In this document: positions 1 to 12,600 of the stretch, one piece after another | Layout: every line of letters starts with the position of its first letter | How positions within the stretch are numbered: the stretch's first letter is position 1 | The notes under the pieces: generated by a model | Told to the model about the DNA's origin: nothing | The model's database searches: none | What the model saw: the letters and a program-made list of their open reading frames with translations, nothing else | NCBI RefSeq assembly: GCF_018139145.2 | Contig: NC_059474.1 | Location: 40,318,344-40,382,343 of the forward strand | Origin: Gymnogyps californianus | Taxonomy: Eukaryota > Chordata > Aves > Accipitriformes > Cathartidae | Direction of reading: 5' to 3' | DNA: 64,000 bases | Program-made: the position numbers and the translations under genes

Positions 1-518
1 GGCCAGGTCAAGTGTATTAATGCCTGGGAATATTAGCTCACTGAGTAACAGAAGGTTAAGCCAGGTTTCTTGGTGGGAATCAAGCTAGTGCCCAGTCATG
101 AACTCTAAATTCAAAGCTTGTCCTTGTTGCTACTGAGCAAGTCTTGGCAAATGGTCTACACATAGATACAAAACTAGAACTGTTACTGTCAACATATAAT
201 CATGCACAGAGGTAATGCTGAATACTCATCTACTTCTAAAAATTGTTTTTCTTGCAGAACTAAGAGTTTGACTGAAATCCTGGATTCACAACTTGTTGCA
301 TTACCTCAGAAACTTCTACGTGTATAATGCATAACGTAATGAAGGTTCTATATGCAGGCATGGGTATACCCTTACAATTTTATAACAGAACTGGGAACTC
401 AGATTTTTTTTCTTTTTTTTTTGGGGGGGGGGGGGGGAAGGGGGAAGTGGGGACAATGTATGGCATACATCATAATAGGGACTGAGATTTCTCAGTGTTA
501 CTGAAAACATAATATTAC
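1..518. other. WDR17 intron 28, partial
   Basis: I see no exon here. The notable item is a T-rich run followed by 15 G at 423-437. The remaining WDR17 3' exons are not in this stretch. Confidence 0.8.
403..446. repeat. T-rich run followed by poly-G
   Basis: About 19 mostly T bases are followed by 15 consecutive G (423-437) and further G-rich sequence. On the sense (minus) strand of WDR17 this is C-rich then A-rich, about 75 bp past the exon 28 donor. Confidence 0.9.
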
Positions 519-620
519 CTTGTATACTCATAAAGTGCAGGTACAATGCTATTGTATTGTCTTCTGATAGCAAGTAAAGCCCCAATGTAACCACACAAAA
601 TCAGCAACTCATTCCGAAAT
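519..620 (-). CDS. WDR17: WDR17 exon 28: residues 1149-1183 (last exon in window)
   Basis: 102 nt; acceptor TTTATAG, donor ACAAG|GTAATA. It encodes [20 protein letters not shown] and [10 protein letters not shown]. It ends two bases into a codon, so at least one more coding exon must follow beyond position 1. Confidence 0.95.
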
Positions 621-3600
621 CTATAAATGGACAAGTATTAATCATGAACAATAACAAGCATTTGCAAAAACATTAAACAAACTAATATTCAAATTATAAT
701 TTTAAAACAATTTATCCATCCATCTTCTGTGGAGAATATATGTTTGCTGATTATGCTTACTTTCTGTGTGATGTAATTGTTACAACAGACTTTGCTTTAT
801 ATTGATCTCAATTATTAAATTTTAAATAGCATGTACAACACATAGTTATTAAGCACAATCATGTAAAGTTACAAAACCAATGTCACTCAGATCTTCTAAT
901 GTGATAAAACTCTAAATGTAAATAAAATTGCCCCACATATTAGCGTGGGCTTCAGTTTCGCCAAGTTTCCCCACAGGCCACAGATAAGAGTTAAGCTTTT
1001 TGCTCCTTTTAGTTCTTCACATGTACACCTGAGCAGGCACCCAGGCCTGGCTTCAACCATCTGTCATAAAGGTGAACCACAGCTATCCAACTATTTTAGA
1101 GCTAATTCTGAGAGTGACAGCTCAAATTTCTTTCGCACTTTGACATAAAAACCCATATTATGTGTGGTACCACTGCTCTTTTTCTTTGGGAAACTGAAAC
1201 CAGAGCTGATCAAAGTGAGATTCTTCAAATAAGACCAACATTGATTCACCCATTGTAAATGCCCCATAGAGAAAGAAGCAGTAAAAGATCTTTTTTCTTA
1301 TTGCTAAACCTTGAAAATTTAGGAAAATTCCACATTCTATTCTCCAGATTGGGAACTAGCCTGCGTGCTGAAATTTTTTTGTACCGCTCTTCTGGTAAAC
1401 AAAAAGGATACTAACAGTGTGCACCTATATTTTTTTAATTCCAAAAGTTTCCTTTAATGAAAATTCCACTTTTATAAGTAAGGAAAATATACTCACTCAC
1501 TACATTTATGCAACACTAATCGTTCAGTGCGTATGTAACTTAGAAGATCAAGATACGGACAGACTGAATCTAAAGTCCAATCGGAGCCACAAAGTTGTTC
1601 TGTTGAAAAATAGAAACAAAAATATCTCAAGAGGCAAGCTATACAAATGACTTACGCTTTAAAAGGTTTCTTCATCCAAGTACCTACCTTTCACATACTG
1701 AATGCCAATAGGGAGAGCCTTTTCAGGTTCTGTGCTTAACAGATAGTACTTTATAGTTTCAAATATATCCCCATCTGCCTGAATTGTCTCTGCCAACTGC
1801 ATACATTCTTCTACATCAGGAAGATTACACTGGAAAACAAAGATTTTGCCAAAGAATTATTATAACATTCAAACAATTCTCTAAGATGCAGAGAAATACT
1901 GAATTTTGCGCATAACAGTAAGATCAAACTCTCTCTGAAAGAAGAGTCATTGTTTGAAGGATATACCTGCATATAATGCACATTAAGAAAGCCATCTAGA
2001 CCAGAGAACAACACAGGAGGAGAAAGTTCTGTAACTTTAATTTAAGCAGTATCAGTTTCCACTGCTAATGTTTTTGTGAACTTTTTACTACTGCTTAATA
2101 GATGTGCAGCCTGAGTTGAACCTTAAGGGAGTTAGCGGAGCAGACCCTTCTGCTGCTGAAGAGGAAAGGGGGGGATTTAAGGAGATTACAGACATAAGAT
2201 GTAAAACAATTCAGGATAGTACAGAAAGCTGATCTGCCAAGACATGATTAGGCTGCACTTCAGTGATGAGGAGGTTATAAATCGTACTGACAGGTAATTC
2301 TGAAGATCATAAGCTACTTCAGGAAGTAACCCGTGTCCTGGAAAGACTACACTCAGAGTAGAATTAAAGAACTAAAGTTCTTCTTGTGCAATACTGAAAA
2401 TAAAGTCAATGAAGACTAAAAGAGCAAAAAAGGATATGTAACATATAAGACTGTTAATGACAAATTCATCCTAAGGATTTATTTGGCCTTAAATTTGCTG
2501 AAATTAGTAAACAAATCAATACATAACCTCTTGTCAGCATTCAGGTAAATTCTTTTTCATTGTACCTTTTCATGCAGGTCATTTATTTCTGCTATGCATC
2601 CAGGATAAAAAGCACATAGTTTTACTAACTGCAGTTTATTATCAGGAATCATCATAAGAAGATCAGCTGCTAAATCCCTGCACAAACAAAAGATGACATG
2701 TAGTTACTCTTGATGGTTTGTAATTGGAGGAAACTCTGTTTTCTCTTTTACATTCCTTTTATAAAGAAGAGTTTACTGAAAAAAATACTATTTCCAGAGA
2801 AGAACAGAAGCAACCTCAGTCTCTAAGACTATTTTGGTGCAATAAATAAGGCTTAATCTATTCATCTTTTTTGGGAAGTCATGTGTTAATTTTCTGTTGC
2901 TTTAGTTGGTTGAATTAAACAGCTGTGCAATCCTAAAGCATCAGAACCACCTCAAAGTGAGATGGAAGAATATGAGAGCAGGGATGGGAAGGGAGAGTAG
3001 GACCTATCCAATTTGAAAGAAGGAAAGATGTTAATGTGGCTCTGTGTCATGAAACCATCCTCAAACTTCCAGGCTTCTAGAGCTCCATGACATCAGCATA
3101 AAGCATCTCAGTCATCCAGAATGGCTAGTGCTTCCGTGACATTACAAAAGAGAGATTATACAAGAAAAGAATGTGATACCTATTTTCATCCTTCTGAAAG
3201 GAAAACTGTGTTTCAGCAAACTGCCATTTCTCAAATATTCCTAACTTTTTACCATTTGTTACCCCCTCCTTAACACAACAAGCAGCTGGAGGGAACACAT
3301 GTAAATATTAAGAAATTATTTTGGAACAGTTATTCTATTAAGCTTTTAATAACTGATTATTCTGGTTGTTCTGTGACTCTTCTGTTCATGCAGACATCAT
3401 TTCTCCTGTGACCCACAAGACTGACTTGCCCCTGTGTAAGGCAAAAACTCCTGAAAATCCAGGGGAACTTGGTAGAATGTGGTCCTTGGCGTAAAAATAT
3501 TCGAGTAAGCTACTGTCCAATATTTGCAACTGCTTTCTATCCCACTTTCAAGTATTGATCACAATTAAAAAATTAGAACACTTAGTTTAAGCTTATTTTT

Positions 3601-6600
3601 AGCATTAGTAAATTCACATGCTTTTCAAATCTCTCTTTCTATAAACAAGCAAAATACCTGTATCCAAGTGATGGAAAGCTAAAAGGAAGACATTGAAACA
3701 GTAATGAACAAAACTGTTTTGTATTCTTAATTTACAGAGGAAAATTCTAATAGAAAATAATTAAACTACAACAGCAAATCTAAGGGTCAGGTTAACAGAC
3801 TTTAACAACAAAAAAAATAGCTTTCCAATGCCTTTTGACAACCTAAAGAAGCTAATGCCAAAAGGTCTTTGGAAAATCTGTTATACTATTACCATGCAAT
3901 AGCCACTTTTCCAAGTTACAGAAAAGCTCTTTCAGAATATAGGATATTTCACAAGTTGTTCAACTATTTTCAAGATCAGTTACTCACATGTACTCATCTT
4001 CATAGGCAATTTAAACTTTTTTTTTTAACTGATTAGAAATTGCTCAGCCAAAAAACTGAAATCAAATGTTTATATTAAAAAAATCCAAAGAAGGCCTCAT
4101 ATCAAAGAAGCCTACAAATTGCGTTACCTGGAATGTTTTTTAAGAATCAAACTGAAAACACCGTCAGTATAAAGAACAAAATCAGGTGGCTGAGTCTCAT
4201 ATGCAGAATTCAGTATCTCAAGTAAAATACCACTAGGCTGAGAAGCAGAAGGTTGCTTTTAACAGCAGTTTAGGTGCTAAACACAAATAAAATGAAAATG
4301 GTGTTCTTAAACACTCACACATTTTCCCAAGGCTGTAGATTTGGAAAGATGGGGAAGGGCATGAATGTTTAGTTTTGACTTTTTAGTTTTGATTTTATAT
4401 TTTAGAGCACTCCTTAAAAAACCAAACCAAACCAAAACAAAAAAAAAACCCCAAAAACCAAAACACCAAACAACGAAAACCCAAAAAACATTCCACCAAT
4501 AACTGATTTCATTATTAACCCAAAGTCCTTTTGGTATTCCTTGTCTACAGTTAAGTATGTCTCTACAATGAAATGTTTCCAACTGATGGATATCCCTAAG
4601 CATAACAACCAGTAAAAACAAAAAGGGAGCCCTTCAAATATCAGAGGCCCTTGAACTCCAGCTTCCCCATACATGATCTCATAGATGCAGTGGCCTAAGT
4701 GGTATTATGCTGTGCCAGTATCTCTTTATTACAAAATATGAAGAGATTCAGGAATCTTTGATCTTTTCCTACAGAATAGAGAAATACGCTGTAATGGCTG
4801 CAAATCAGAATCCAGGATTGCAGGGTGTAGCTGTAGTAGGTGTTCAGCACAGCATATGAAACCCACTGACAAATCCAGATGTATACTTGGGCAATATGCA
4901 GTACACCAATTTAAAATTGTATCACATATACCCATGCAGACTTCAGTGTACACATGCCATAAGTTTGCAGAAGTTTTATGTACATACACGTAAGTGCCAT
5001 ACTATTATAAGTACTTGTTACAGCACTGAGATCAGAACAAGCTTTTGTTATGGAACTGGAAAAAATATACAGTTTTTCTTAAATCCATGTCCAGTGCTTC
5101 CTATCAGAGGCTACATAAAAACCACTCTCCACAATGAAGGCAGGGAGATCAGAGAAGGAGCTTAGGAGACTTAAAAAGCTGCAGATGGAGTTGCCAAAAC
5201 AACCCTGTTAGAACTGGTGCAATGCAGACATGCTAAATCATTGCAAAACCAAAGCAGCAAGTCATCCATTTCTTATTTTATCTTTTTCTACAATGCTTCA
5301 TTGTCTAAGGCAGGCTAAATGCTCTGTAGAGAGGAGTTCCACTATGTTTCTCTCAGGCCATCTCTAGATACTTAAGCAAATACCAACTGTAGCAGAAAAA
5401 CTGATGCTTAATTGCAATATGTGTTTAAGCACACGTTTTCTATGAAATGTTGATTCTGAAACACCTGTACAGCTGCCAAATACACCTTAGGAAGATTTTC
5501 TGCTTTTCATTGGTAGACAAAAACCAGACCAAAACTGTATCCTTCAAAGTAAAACCACTACAAGGAGGAAAAGAAAATTTAGCAGATAGTTTCCCCTATA
5601 TGCAACAGAGAAATGACTTATTCCTGCAGAATTAAATAGCAATCCTGTTCCACCCTTATATCTGTCAGCTGTTTTGTATTCCCAATACCAAGATACAATA
5701 ATTCCTCAGCCTCTTAAGTGTTTATATTTTTCAAGCAAGTACTTAAAAATCACTTCACAGATCCTACTTAAGCTTCTGTTCCTTTTGACTTTATAATTCA
5801 ATTCTAGCCTTACTTTGTCTGAAGCAGTCATTTTTACTCAGTATAGACTAGGTCTTACTATGCTACCTATTGCCCAAGTACCTAGGGTTTTTTTCAGTGG
5901 GTTTCATACTTTGTTTGACAATGACTCTTCTCTCATTTACAATGCATACATAATGTATGTTGAGATTAAAGCAGAACATTTGCATGCCCTGTACTTCAAA
6001 GGTCTAACATAGCGATTCTTATTCTACCTACCCATGGTGGTTTGGTGTCTATAAAAGTTTCAGAATGAAACATCTTTATTGTTTTGTCAGGAGAGGGCAG
6101 GGGGAGGGGGGGGGAATCTTCTTTGGATTAAGAAATTCTTACCATGTTGTTACTGTCATACATTTTCTTGCTAGTAATTCTAGGGCATAATGTGTTGCTT
6201 GTGCTGCACTTTCTCCTAAGACAGTACCCACACTGATTGCCAACTCCAGTTCATTTCCACGAATCAGGTTTGCCATCGCAAGCTTGCTCAATGAAAAAAT
6301 TATATCATTAAGGGACACAAGCATTTTTGAGGATTCACCATGTTGAGCATATGACATTCATTTATGAGACTGCTTTTTACAGAATGACAAAATATGCATT
6401 AATTAAAGCAACTTCATATATAATTTGGGTCTCTTGAATAAGTAAATAATTGTGCACCACATGTTAATCAGTTTTTAAATAACCAAATAGATTTCCATTA
6501 GCAGAATCTTCCTTTATTCAACCAAAGAGCTTACATAAATATCAAACCTAAAAAGCATGATAACGGTTCCTTCTAGTCTTAAGTAAGGACACTAGCTTTC

Positions 6601-9600
6601 AGAGTACATATTTCCTCTCTGTTTTGATGAAAGAAGACTCAAAAAAACCAACCAACCAACCAAAAAAAAAAAAAACCCCAAACACACCAGACCAGGAAAG
6701 ACTCTCCTGTTCTCACCCTCTCTGGGCAACTGGAGTTGCTGATAGGCATAGCAGAATATTAAGCAGTAAGAGACTACACAACAACTTGAAATATGTTTAT
6801 TTTGAAATACAAGCATTAACTGACTATTGCTTTCTCTCTGAACAGCTCATTAAGATGGAATTTTACTCATTTGGGGGGATAGAGGAGGAAGAACATGTTG
6901 AGTCAGCAACAACAAAATCCAGAGAGAATGAGGAAAAGAAACAATTTGTAAAACTATAAACAAAATGAAAAATCTAATAAAATGTTTCCTACATGTCAGA
7001 CCTATTTTTGTACTGAGGGGTAGGGGTTTTTCCTGTTCGTCATTTAGACTGGAAATTCTTCAAGGCAGAGATTGCATCTTTTGAGGCACAATGAAGTTCC
7101 AGTTCTGAATAGGTCTTTTGAGTCACCATAAACAGTAAACAGTAATACTTATGTGTATATGTATATATGTGAGGTACTTAGGTACCTTATATTTTCTAAT
7201 ATAACAAGATACTTTATATATGAAAATACAATTAAATAATAACATACTACTTTCTGTGCATGAGAGAAATCTTGAATTTAATAGCATCAGGGGAGTTTTG
7301 CTACTAACTTTAATACTGTAAGGATCAAACTCTCTATATAAATACATACAAAGCAAATACCAAGTATAACACATTTTAGAATGTGGTACATACATTTTAA
7401 AGAACAGTTAACATGTGGAGATGTAAAAAGGAAGTCAATGTTGGCCCTTCCATAGTTAAAGAGGAAAAAAAAAATTACCTCTATATTTTCAACAGCCAGA
7501 TGGCAACATGCTGCAAGCACCGCATGGCCATCCTGGAAATACCATTCTGCCAGTTCTTTACTGACCTTGTGCAGAAGCCTGCAAGAACAAAACATGAATT
7601 CTGCAAGGTCACTTAAAGTTTGGAGTTCTTTGGCTCTTAATTTATGTACAAGTCACCACATTTGCTTCTGTACCCTAAAATTTCTATATTTGACTTACAG
7701 ATAATGACACCACTAGCTTTCAAAATGCAATCAGTTTGAGCTTCATCCACCACTTATGTTGGTGCATATTCAGGTGGGTCAGTTTCCCAAAATCTGCATC
7801 AGTATGGAAATGTCTCTTCACATTGACAGAAGAAAAATCAAATATTTGGATATTGATTCTTTACCTGTGAACTCTGCATAAATATGTCTTTAATTGCTCA
7901 AAAATTGCACATGTAAATGAAGTAACTACACAGCCTCCAAGCTGCTTTTGTTACTACACACATAACTTGATAATGTAATTTAGGTTTTTGAGCACTGTTC
8001 TAAACAAGGAGAGATGCATGGTTTCTTTTATGGGCACATACAATGAAAATATGGCCATTAGTGTACATTTTCAAAAACTTCACTGATGATAAACAGCGAA
8101 GCTTCAGGAGGAGAGGATGCATAAAACATAGGATCTGATAGATACTTGTTAATGCTAAATCTTATTCCACTTACCAAAAGTTCTAAGTTCACATGCTACA
8201 TATTTAAACATATTTAAGTGCATAGAAATGCACCTTAAATATCAAGCAAATGAAAAGGATATTTATAATTATAATACATATGAAAAATCCATTTGGTGCC
8301 AGAAGGAGGCACAACAGGGGAATTATTCAGTGTAGCATCAGTTAGTAACTCTATCAACTCAGTACTAGAAGATGTAATATTTTGTTGTCAAATTCTACAT
8401 TGCTGATGCCAAATTAAACCACTAAAGGTTTATCTCCCTTCATGACTTTACATTCTGCACTAAAATGAGGCTTTAGATATAAAATAGAACAACTTACTCG
8501 TTATAATCATCTGTATTGTTTCCACCAGAATTTGAAGATCCACTTGTTGTGGAGAGTGGTGACATCTGTATATTTCCCTCACAAGCTGTCTAGAAGTTAA
8601 CAAAAAAATGGATTAATTAATGCACCAAACTGAATATGAAATGTGATTTTTCAACAACAACAAAAAAATCTAAGACCTATAAAAATCCTTCTAAAGCCCA
8701 GTTATAACAAAGGAAATGTTTAAACCAATGAACTTATTCATAGCTAAATCTTAGCCTAGTTTTATCCAGCCATACAAGAAATTCTATAGACGCAAGAGAC
8801 CTCTTCCTTCCTATGCATCTGTACAGGATTTTTCCAGCATTTGAATATGCTTAAAATGGACAGCGAGGGCTACAACCTTGATTTTTACACCCCAAGGAGC
8901 AAGTGGCTGTGAGTAAAGGATGAACTCCATAGATACTTCTCAGTAGGTATACCAGCAAGTCTGGGAAAGTTTATATAGTGGCATAAGCTGAACCTTTTTC
9001 GTGTCTGGCAATAAATTATTTCTAACATTAAATGAGAAGAGATCAGTGTGGGTTAAAAGGAAATTCTTTCATGTGCTTTAAGGTGTAGCTGGGATAACAA
9101 CATTAAAATTCGGGGCTCAGTTAAAAGGGAAAGTAAGTCCTGGTATTTTATTGCTTAATATTATCTGATTAAACCTTTGAGACATAGACAGTTCTATGAA
9201 TTGTAATAAAAGCAACCCCTGCAATGTCTCTCTTACAAGAAAAATGAAGATCTTTCTAAAGCTTTAAGGTTCAAACATTATAACTTGTTAAATTTAAGCA
9301 TACCTCAAAGTTACATTCTGTGCACTATTCAGCTACTGTTGGAAGAACAACAACATACAGACAGACAATTTCTAAAGCACAAATTCATGTGCATTATTCA
9401 AGTTCTTATCTCTGAGGCAACTGAATGTTCAAGGACAGGTAGGCATAAGAGAAGGTACCAGGGACAAATCTTGACAGGTTATTTAACAAAATATATTAAG
9501 TATGCAGAAATTACTCAAAAAGAATAAAGGAATGGTGAGAAAGAGTGAAACAAAGTATCAGTCTCGCATGTTTTGTGTGTCCTTTAACTTGTGTTTACAT

Positions 9601-12600
9601 TAGGAAGGAGAAGGGACATACATACTTTTGGTAATCTCTTGTACTGTTTTTTGCATTAATTTGAAAGTTTGATTTCCTATATTGATTACTACTGCAACTG
9701 AGCAGTTTCACCCAAAGATTCTATAGGAAGTAGTATAACCAAGACCTCAGTAGAAATGCAAGAGAAATCCTACATGTCTTTGATGTTAAGGGCAATACTG
9801 ACTGCTGAAATATCAGGTTAATTTTCTACTTCAACCAAAAACAAATACCTCAGTTTTCATTATGGGCATTTGATTGCAATTTAGAAGAATCAGGCTTAAA
9901 ATCTGTAACCATGAAATACCTTTTTATGATTTCTGCATAAAAACTGGTCAATACAATACGAAAGTAAAGAGTAGGGTATCATTATTTAGCCATTTTGCAA
10001 AAGTGAACAGAGCTAGCATTTTAAATATGCTTGGCATCTTCAGAGCTGGAATCGAATAGCTAAATACATCTCCCACACTGTTATACGTAATAATACCTGT
10101 GCAACAAGAAGAGCCTCTTTAAGCTGGCCTCTTGAAGTAAAGAAAGAGACTAGTTTCTTCACATCTCCGATAGCTATACAGTATGGGATGACATCATCAT
10201 TTTCTTCCTGAATTAACTGATCAGCTCTCCTAATTAAACAAATGAATAAATAAACAAGAAAGACCTACATATATAATTGATCACTAAACTTATCTCTATG
10301 GTATAGGTGTTAGCTGAAGCCGTATAAAGTTCACTGAAACCCATCTGCCTTTCCAGACCTCAGAAGACTCGTAAACTGTGGATACTGCACTAAAGAGTTA
10401 AAGTTGCAATTTATGCTCAACCCTTTAACTTGATTCCTGTACACAAAATCATTGTTGAAATCCTCCGCAGTTCCATCCCAAAGTTTACTGAACAAAAAGT
10501 AACATCACTAGAATGCTGTAACAAAAGCCAAGTACAATTGATATTAGTACCCATCCTTCCTACTTGTCTGTGTCCTTTCATAGACAGAAGCTACAATGCA
10601 GCATCATATTTTTACTACCTTACCTTTGCATTAACTTCCTCCAATATTTCATCGATACACCAGGTGCAACTGAGAGCGCTTTGTCCCACTAGAAGAAAGC
10701 AGCAATACGTTTAACCTGATCATTTTATTTTGAGAAACAGCTGTATTTTTAAGTAGTTTCGTGTTTCGTCCATTAAAAATAAATTTGTCAAAAGGTTAAA
10801 TAATGAGTGAGCTATGCATTAGACTGCATATGTTAAAAATAATTGGAGCAAGATTACTCTTTTCTGCACTTGTGACCCATTTTGTTGCTACCCCATCTTT
10901 GCTAGGGTAGCTAGTTTTCAGAAACCTTCATATTTTATTGTTCTTCAATAATGTTCTGATATTTTACCTCTCCAAGTTCTACCATTAGTTCACAATATCG
11001 CTGAATTTGTCCCAATCTTAAATGTATTTCTGCAGCTTCTTTAAGCCTCTCCTCTTTGCTTGGTGCACCAATACCACCTCCAAACTTGGACATTTTTACT
11101 GTTGTCAGTTCTTGTGCCTTGGACTGAGGAGGGGGGAAAAAAAAAAAAGCTAAAATTAAAAAAAAAAGAGTACAGTTTTCTGTGATGAAAACAAGTTTTC
11201 TTAATGAACTAGTGTGAAACATTACAATGGAATATAAAGGCTATCATTTAAGAAAAAAATCATTTTGAGAAAAGGCTAATTGGAAGAGATTACAATGAAC
11301 TAATTAGAAGAGCTTACAATGAGATTACAGTGAACTATTTATATTGTTAAAGTAACTGTGTTAGTGTTTTGTTGCACACATACACTTTCCTCGATTTTCT
11401 TCCTTTAATCTCTTTTATATATATTTTTTAATTCTCAACCATTTTCTCATAGGTAATAGTAATTCACCTAGATGTCCATCATAAAAATCTTGATATTTTT
11501 GAAATTTAAAAAAAAAAAATTGTGAACATAAACCATACAGAGCTGGAAGTTGTACTTATTACCATTATAATGATGTCCACATAAAGAAAGAAGACAGTAG
11601 GCTCAACCTGTGTCCTGATCTGTCCTGTCATACCTCATTAACCTTATGACCAATAAATGATTTATATTTCCAACCACTGCAATTTTTATATTAGTTGAAG
11701 AGATAAGACTAAATTTCTCCATCTGGCAAAGTTTGAGAAACAAGCTGCAACAGGATCACATCAAAAAAAAAAAAGGGGGGCAAAAGGAGCTTCACATTTC
11801 AAGAATTCTCAGTTTAACTATCATCAATGCACATGAGATTACGTTTCACTATTCATGGCTTTACAATAGCATATATGGAGGATGGAGAACGAATTTTGAA
11901 CATTCTTCACCAAAGTAAACTGCAACGTAGACCAATGGCAGTTGCTGAGAAAGGCAAACGATCTGGTTTTTTTAAAACAATGTTACTTTTTTACAGGGCA
12001 CCTCTACCTTTTTTTATCATTTTAATGCTGAAGTCTCCCAAGTATCCTCTCTGTTTGCTAGAAACAGAAAAACCACACTTGCTCTAGGTCCCTACTTCAT
12101 CCTGAAATGTCTAGGTGCTGCAATGCCATTATCCAGTTTCCTAAGGAAAAAATGGTTTTAGCAGCCATACACAAGCAGCCAGCATCACCCTACCCCTACT
12201 TTCTCTTAAAGCTCTCAAGCAAGATTCTGAGTCAGCAAAAAGGGGACAAAAAGCTTTTAATTAATGTGAACACTTAATCCTGATCCACAGAATTATCAGC
12301 AATTACTGTAGTTACTCGAGGTTACCCGAGTTATAAATGCATGAAATCGTGTTGCAGGGATAAACAGACTGCTTACACTGCACGAGTCAAGACTTAATGT
12401 CGTCTTCTCAGGCTAACTGGCTGAGAAAACTGGTTTTTGGACACATACCCCCACAGCTTCATAGTATTAGCAGAGCAGCTGCTATTATTACAGTTAACAT
12501 CACCAACAAAAAAATTCCATCACTTAAGAGTCATAAGGTATGTAGGACACTCTTTAAAAGTCCGTGATTTTGCAAAACAGACAGCCTGCAACAGCAAACA

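Noticed and set aside
6645..6680. CCAA repeats resembling telomeric sequence (also near 4419 and 56000)
   Set aside because: The unit is not TTAGGG/CCCTAA and the runs are very short; simple repeats.
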